Shown here in pieces: positions 61,573-64,000 of a DNA stretch of 64,000 bases. Location of the stretch: positions 18,431 to 82,430 of the forward strand of contig CAWHFP010000016.1 in NCBI GenBank assembly GCA_963828445.1, read 5' to 3'. Under the pieces are notes generated by a model. The model worked only from the letters and a program-made list of their open reading frames with translations, was not told the origin of the DNA and searched no databases. Each line of letters begins with the position of its first letter. The first letter of the stretch is position 1. Made by a program: the position numbers and the translations under genes. Source of the DNA: Bog-532 sp963828445. GTDB taxonomy: Bacteria > Actinomycetota > Actinomycetes > Streptosporangiales > Streptosporangiaceae.

Positions 61573-63933
61573 GTGATCCTTCCCGGGAAAACGAGAGTCG
61601 CGCCGGCCACCACTGGGCCGCCGCGAGTACCTCCTGAGGCCGAACGCGTCCGCCGGCCGGTCGACCTGCTGTTCGGCCTGCTCTCGCTGGCCGTCATCCT
61701 CATCGTCATCGGGGCCATCCGCACGCTGCCGCTGGGCAGTACCGAGCTGTCGGACGACGTCTCGCACTGGCTGGCCCACATCCCCCGCTTCCTGTCCTCG
61801 GCCGCCTCGGTGGTGTCCGGCATCGGCTGCTTCCTGCTGGCCGCGCTGGCCGTGGCCGTGCTGCTGCGCTCCCAGTGGCGGGACGCGCGCAACGCCGGGG
61901 TGGCCGCGCTGGTCGGGGTGGGTCTGTCCATCGGGGCCTGGACCGTGTGCCGGATCCAGGGTGGCCCGGTCGCGGTCGCGGTCATCCACCACCGCAACCC
62001 GACCACGTTCGTGTTCGACGTGGCGTTCATCGCGTTCGTGGTCGTCACCGACCTCACCCGCCGGACCCGCTGGTCCCGCTGGTGCACCGGGCTGACCGCG
62101 GCCGTACTGATCAGCGGGCTGGCCACCACCTCGCTGACCCCGTTCTCGGTGGTGCTGACGCTGTTCGGCGGGCTGATGACCGGCTGGCTGGTGCGCTACG
62201 CGCTCGGCGCGGCTTCGGCCCGGCCCAGCATCACCCAGCTCAGCCGCTGGCTCGGCGAGAACGGCGTCGAGGTCGCCGAGCTGACCGCGGACGATCAGCA
62301 GGACCAGAGCCGGCTGGCGGGCACGCTGACCGACGGCCGCGCGGTGGACGTGCACCTGGCCAACCGGGACACCCGCGGGTCCGGGATCGTCCGGCAGCTG
62401 TGGGCCCTGATCCGGCTCCGCCCGGTGGTGGCCGGGCACGTGCCGCTCAGCTCCCGGGCCCAGCTGCAGCAGCTGGCCCTGGCCAGCTCGCTGGCCGAGC
62501 GGGCCACCGTGCCCAGCCCGGCCGTGCTGCTGCTGGACGAAACCCCCAGCGAAACGATGGTGCTGGCCCTGGCCCGGCCCGCCGGTGAACCGTTGCACGG
62601 CACGGTCAGCCCGGGCCGGGCCACCGAGCTGTTCGCGGCCCTGCGGACCCTCCACCACACCGGGGTCGCCCACCGCAACCTGCGCCCGGCCAGCCTGGTG
62701 CTGACCCCGCAGGCGGCCGGGTTCGCCTCGCTGGACTCGGCCGTGCCCGGGGCCAGCGTGCTGGTCCGCCGCCTGGACGTGGCCCAGTTGCTGGCCACGC
62801 TGGGCCGCATCGCCGGGCCATCGGTCGCGGTCCAGGCCATGCGGGACGGCTACGACCCGGTGGACGAGCGGGCGGTGGCCGCGGTCATGCAGCCGATCGC
62901 GCTGGCCCCGTGGGGCTGGTCGGCCATGCGGGACGCCCGCAACTGCCTGACCGAGGTCCGGAAGGTGCTGCTGGGCCCGGACACGGCCGTGCCCGCGGCC
63001 CGGCTGGAACGCTTCCGGCTCCGCACCGTGATCAGCACGACCCTGCTGGTCGCGGCGGCCTACCTGCTCATCGGCGAGATCTCCCGGGTCGACCTGCTGG
63101 GCACGCTCAGCCACGCCAACATGGGCTGGTTCGCGGTGGCGGTGGCGGCCTCGGCCGTGACCTACTTCGCGGCCGCGGCCAACCTGGCCGCGTTCGTGCC
63201 CCGGCACCTGTCGCCCATCCGCGGCTTCCTGGTCCAGCTGTCGTCGGCGTTCGTCGGGCTGGCCATGCCGCCCACCGTGGGCCACGTGGCGGTCAACGCC
63301 CGCTACCTGCACAAGGAGAACGTGGACGACGGCACCATCGCCGCCGCCGTCACCATGTCCCAGCTGGTCAACGTGGTGACCACCGTGCTCCTGCTGGTGG
63401 CCTTCGGCCTGCTGACCGGGACCGGGCTGAGCCGGTTCAACGTCGTCCCCGGCGCCGACGTGCTGATCGGGCTGGCCGTCATCGGCGGCGTCATCGCCAT
63501 CGTGGTCGCCGTCCCGCAGACCCGGGCCAAGCTGACCAGCGTGGTGTGGCCGCACCTGCGCGGCATCTGGCCCCGGCTCCTCGACGCGGCCACGCACCCG
63601 GCCCGGCTGGCCCTCAGCGCCGGCGCCAACCTGCTGCTCACCGCGGCCTACCTGCTGGCCTTCTTCGCCGCGCTGTACGCGGTCGGGGCCCACCCGGCCC
63701 TGCTGCCCGCGGCCGTGGTCTACCTGGCCGGCAACGCGGTCGGCTCGGCCGCGCCCACCCCCGGTGGGCTGGGCGGCGTGGAAGCGGTGCTGGCGGCCGG
63801 GCTGACCGGCATGGGTATCCCGGCCCACGAGGCGATCCCGGCCGTGCTGGTGTTCCGGGTGGCCACGTTCTGGCTGCCGATCCCGGCGGGCTGGCTCGCC
63901 TACCTGGGCCTGCAACGCCACGGCACGCTGTAG
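61573..63933 (+). CDS. Flippase-like (LPG-synthase TM family) membrane protein with embedded pseudokinase
   Basis: 786 residues. N-terminal membrane block (about 35-215, five or six helices), then a soluble protein-kinase-like domain (about 220-470), then a C-terminal flippase-like block of about eight helices (from TVISTTLLVAAAYLLIG) matching the lysylphosphatidylglycerol synthase TM family, including GNAVGSAAPTPGGLGGVEAV. In the kinase-like part the HRD motif is HRN at 367-369 (AHRNLRPASLVL) and no DFG is found, so it is probably inactive as a kinase. It lacks the aminoacyl-transferase domain of MprF. GTG start. Confidence 0.85.
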   Translation: MILPGKTRVAPATTGPPRVPPEAERVRRPVDLLFGLLSLAVILIVIGAIRTLPLGSTELSDDVSHWLAHIPRFLSSAASVVSGIGCFLLAALAVAVLLRSQWRDARNAGVAALVGVGLSIGAWTVCRIQGGPVAVAVIHHRNPTTFVFDVAFIAFVVVTDLTRRTRWSRWCTGLTAAVLISGLATTSLTPFSVVLTLFGGLMTGWLVRYALGAASARPSITQLSRWLGENGVEVAELTADDQQDQSRLAGTLTDGRAVDVHLANRDTRGSGIVRQLWALIRLRPVVAGHVPLSSRAQLQQLALASSLAERATVPSPAVLLLDETPSETMVLALARPAGEPLHGTVSPGRATELFAALRTLHHTGVAHRNLRPASLVLTPQAAGFASLDSAVPGASVLVRRLDVAQLLATLGRIAGPSVAVQAMRDGYDPVDERAVAAVMQPIALAPWGWSAMRDARNCLTEVRKVLLGPDTAVPAARLERFRLRTVISTTLLVAAAYLLIGEISRVDLLGTLSHANMGWFAVAVAASAVTYFAAAANLAAFVPRHLSPIRGFLVQLSSAFVGLAMPPTVGHVAVNARYLHKENVDDGTIAAAVTMSQLVNVVTTVLLLVAFGLLTGTGLSRFNVVPGADVLIGLAVIGGVIAIVVAVPQTRAKLTSVVWPHLRGIWPRLLDAATHPARLALSAGANLLLTAAYLLAFFAALYAVGAHPALLPAAVVYLAGNAVGSAAPTPGGLGGVEAVLAAGLTGMGIPAHEAIPAVLVFRVATFWLPIPAGWLAYLGLQRHGTL

Positions 63934-63944
63934 CCCGGGGTGTC

Positions 63945-64000
63945 CTAGTTCTGGCTGGCCCGGCGGGTCCAGCTGACCTGTGCGTTGGGGTGCTCGCGCC
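63945..64000 (-). CDS. 3' end of an unidentified gene (5' part outside window)
   Basis: The minus-strand frame entering from the right edge ends with EHPNAQVSWTRRASQN and TAG. Only about 18 residues are visible, so no family can be given. Convergent with the flippase-like gene. Confidence 0.4.
   Translation of the reverse strand, partial: REHPNAQVSWTRRASQN

Overview
The window is high-GC DNA with short intergenic gaps, many GTG starts and many 1-4 bp start/stop overlaps. Paired XRE/DUF397 genes, a WXG-type secreted-protein gene, SpoIIE-type phosphatase and anti-sigma ATPase genes and NrtR-controlled nadABC all point to a filamentous, soil-type actinobacterium (Actinomycetota). I cannot name the genus. 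No rRNA, tRNA, CRISPR array or complete insertion sequence was found.

Layout. (A) 1-6.0 kb: arabinoside uptake. A LacI-type regulator is divergent from a GH127 beta-L-arabinofuranosidase and a CUT1 ABC transporter. (B) 6.2-8.2 kb: a small basic protein and a conserved unknown with a Rossmann-like segment, each followed by a terminator. (C) 8.2-18.9 kb: defence island. A four-gene type II Wadjet operon (jetA-jetB-jetC-jetD, minus strand) lies beside a DprA-like protein and an AspBHI/MspJI-like type IV restriction enzyme in lower-GC DNA. (D) 18.9-22.5 kb: XRE/DUF397 regulators, two small unknown genes and a three-gene cassette that looks like a WXG-type polymorphic toxin with an immunity gene. 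(E) 22.6-29.2 kb: S51 peptidase, UxaA-type dehydratase with a DeoR regulator, APC permease, and a secreted GH54 alpha-L-arabinofuranosidase behind a LacI-type promoter/operator. (F) 29.3-40.0 kb: galactoside regulon. A minus-strand operon (GH4, SIS isomerase/deaminase, ROK kinase, class II aldolase, secreted GH27) is divergent from a plus-strand operon (sugar-binding lipoprotein, two permeases, LacC-type kinase, DeoR regulator). Together they could take alpha-galactosides or amino sugars to triose phosphates through tagatose-type intermediates. (G) 40.2-42.5 kb: anti-sigma-type ATPase and an acidic tandem-repeat protein. (H) 43.0-47.5 kb: nadA-nadB-nadC with divergent nrtR and a clear NrtR-type operator. 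(I) 47.7-52.1 kb: luciferase-like oxidoreductase, a photoactive-yellow-protein-like PAS protein coupled to a PAS-SpoIIE phosphatase, a cyclase-family hydrolase and an unknown. (J) 52.2-56.7 kb: acyl-CoA ligase, NTF2-flavin monooxygenase fusion and crotonase-fold protein. (K) 56.7-64 kb: ParA/ribbon-helix-helix pair next to a DnaA-box cluster, a Ser/Thr kinase with an extracellular propeller-like domain, a hot-dog thioesterase, and a flippase-like membrane protein with an embedded pseudokinase.

Sequence quality matters for reading this window. About 27 single-base shifts, mostly one extra G or C inside a G/C run, interrupt at least twelve genes that otherwise match full-length families. Most lie between 2 and 33 kb. 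I read these as probable base-calling errors rather than true decay, and each affected gene is given its full extent with the shift positions.
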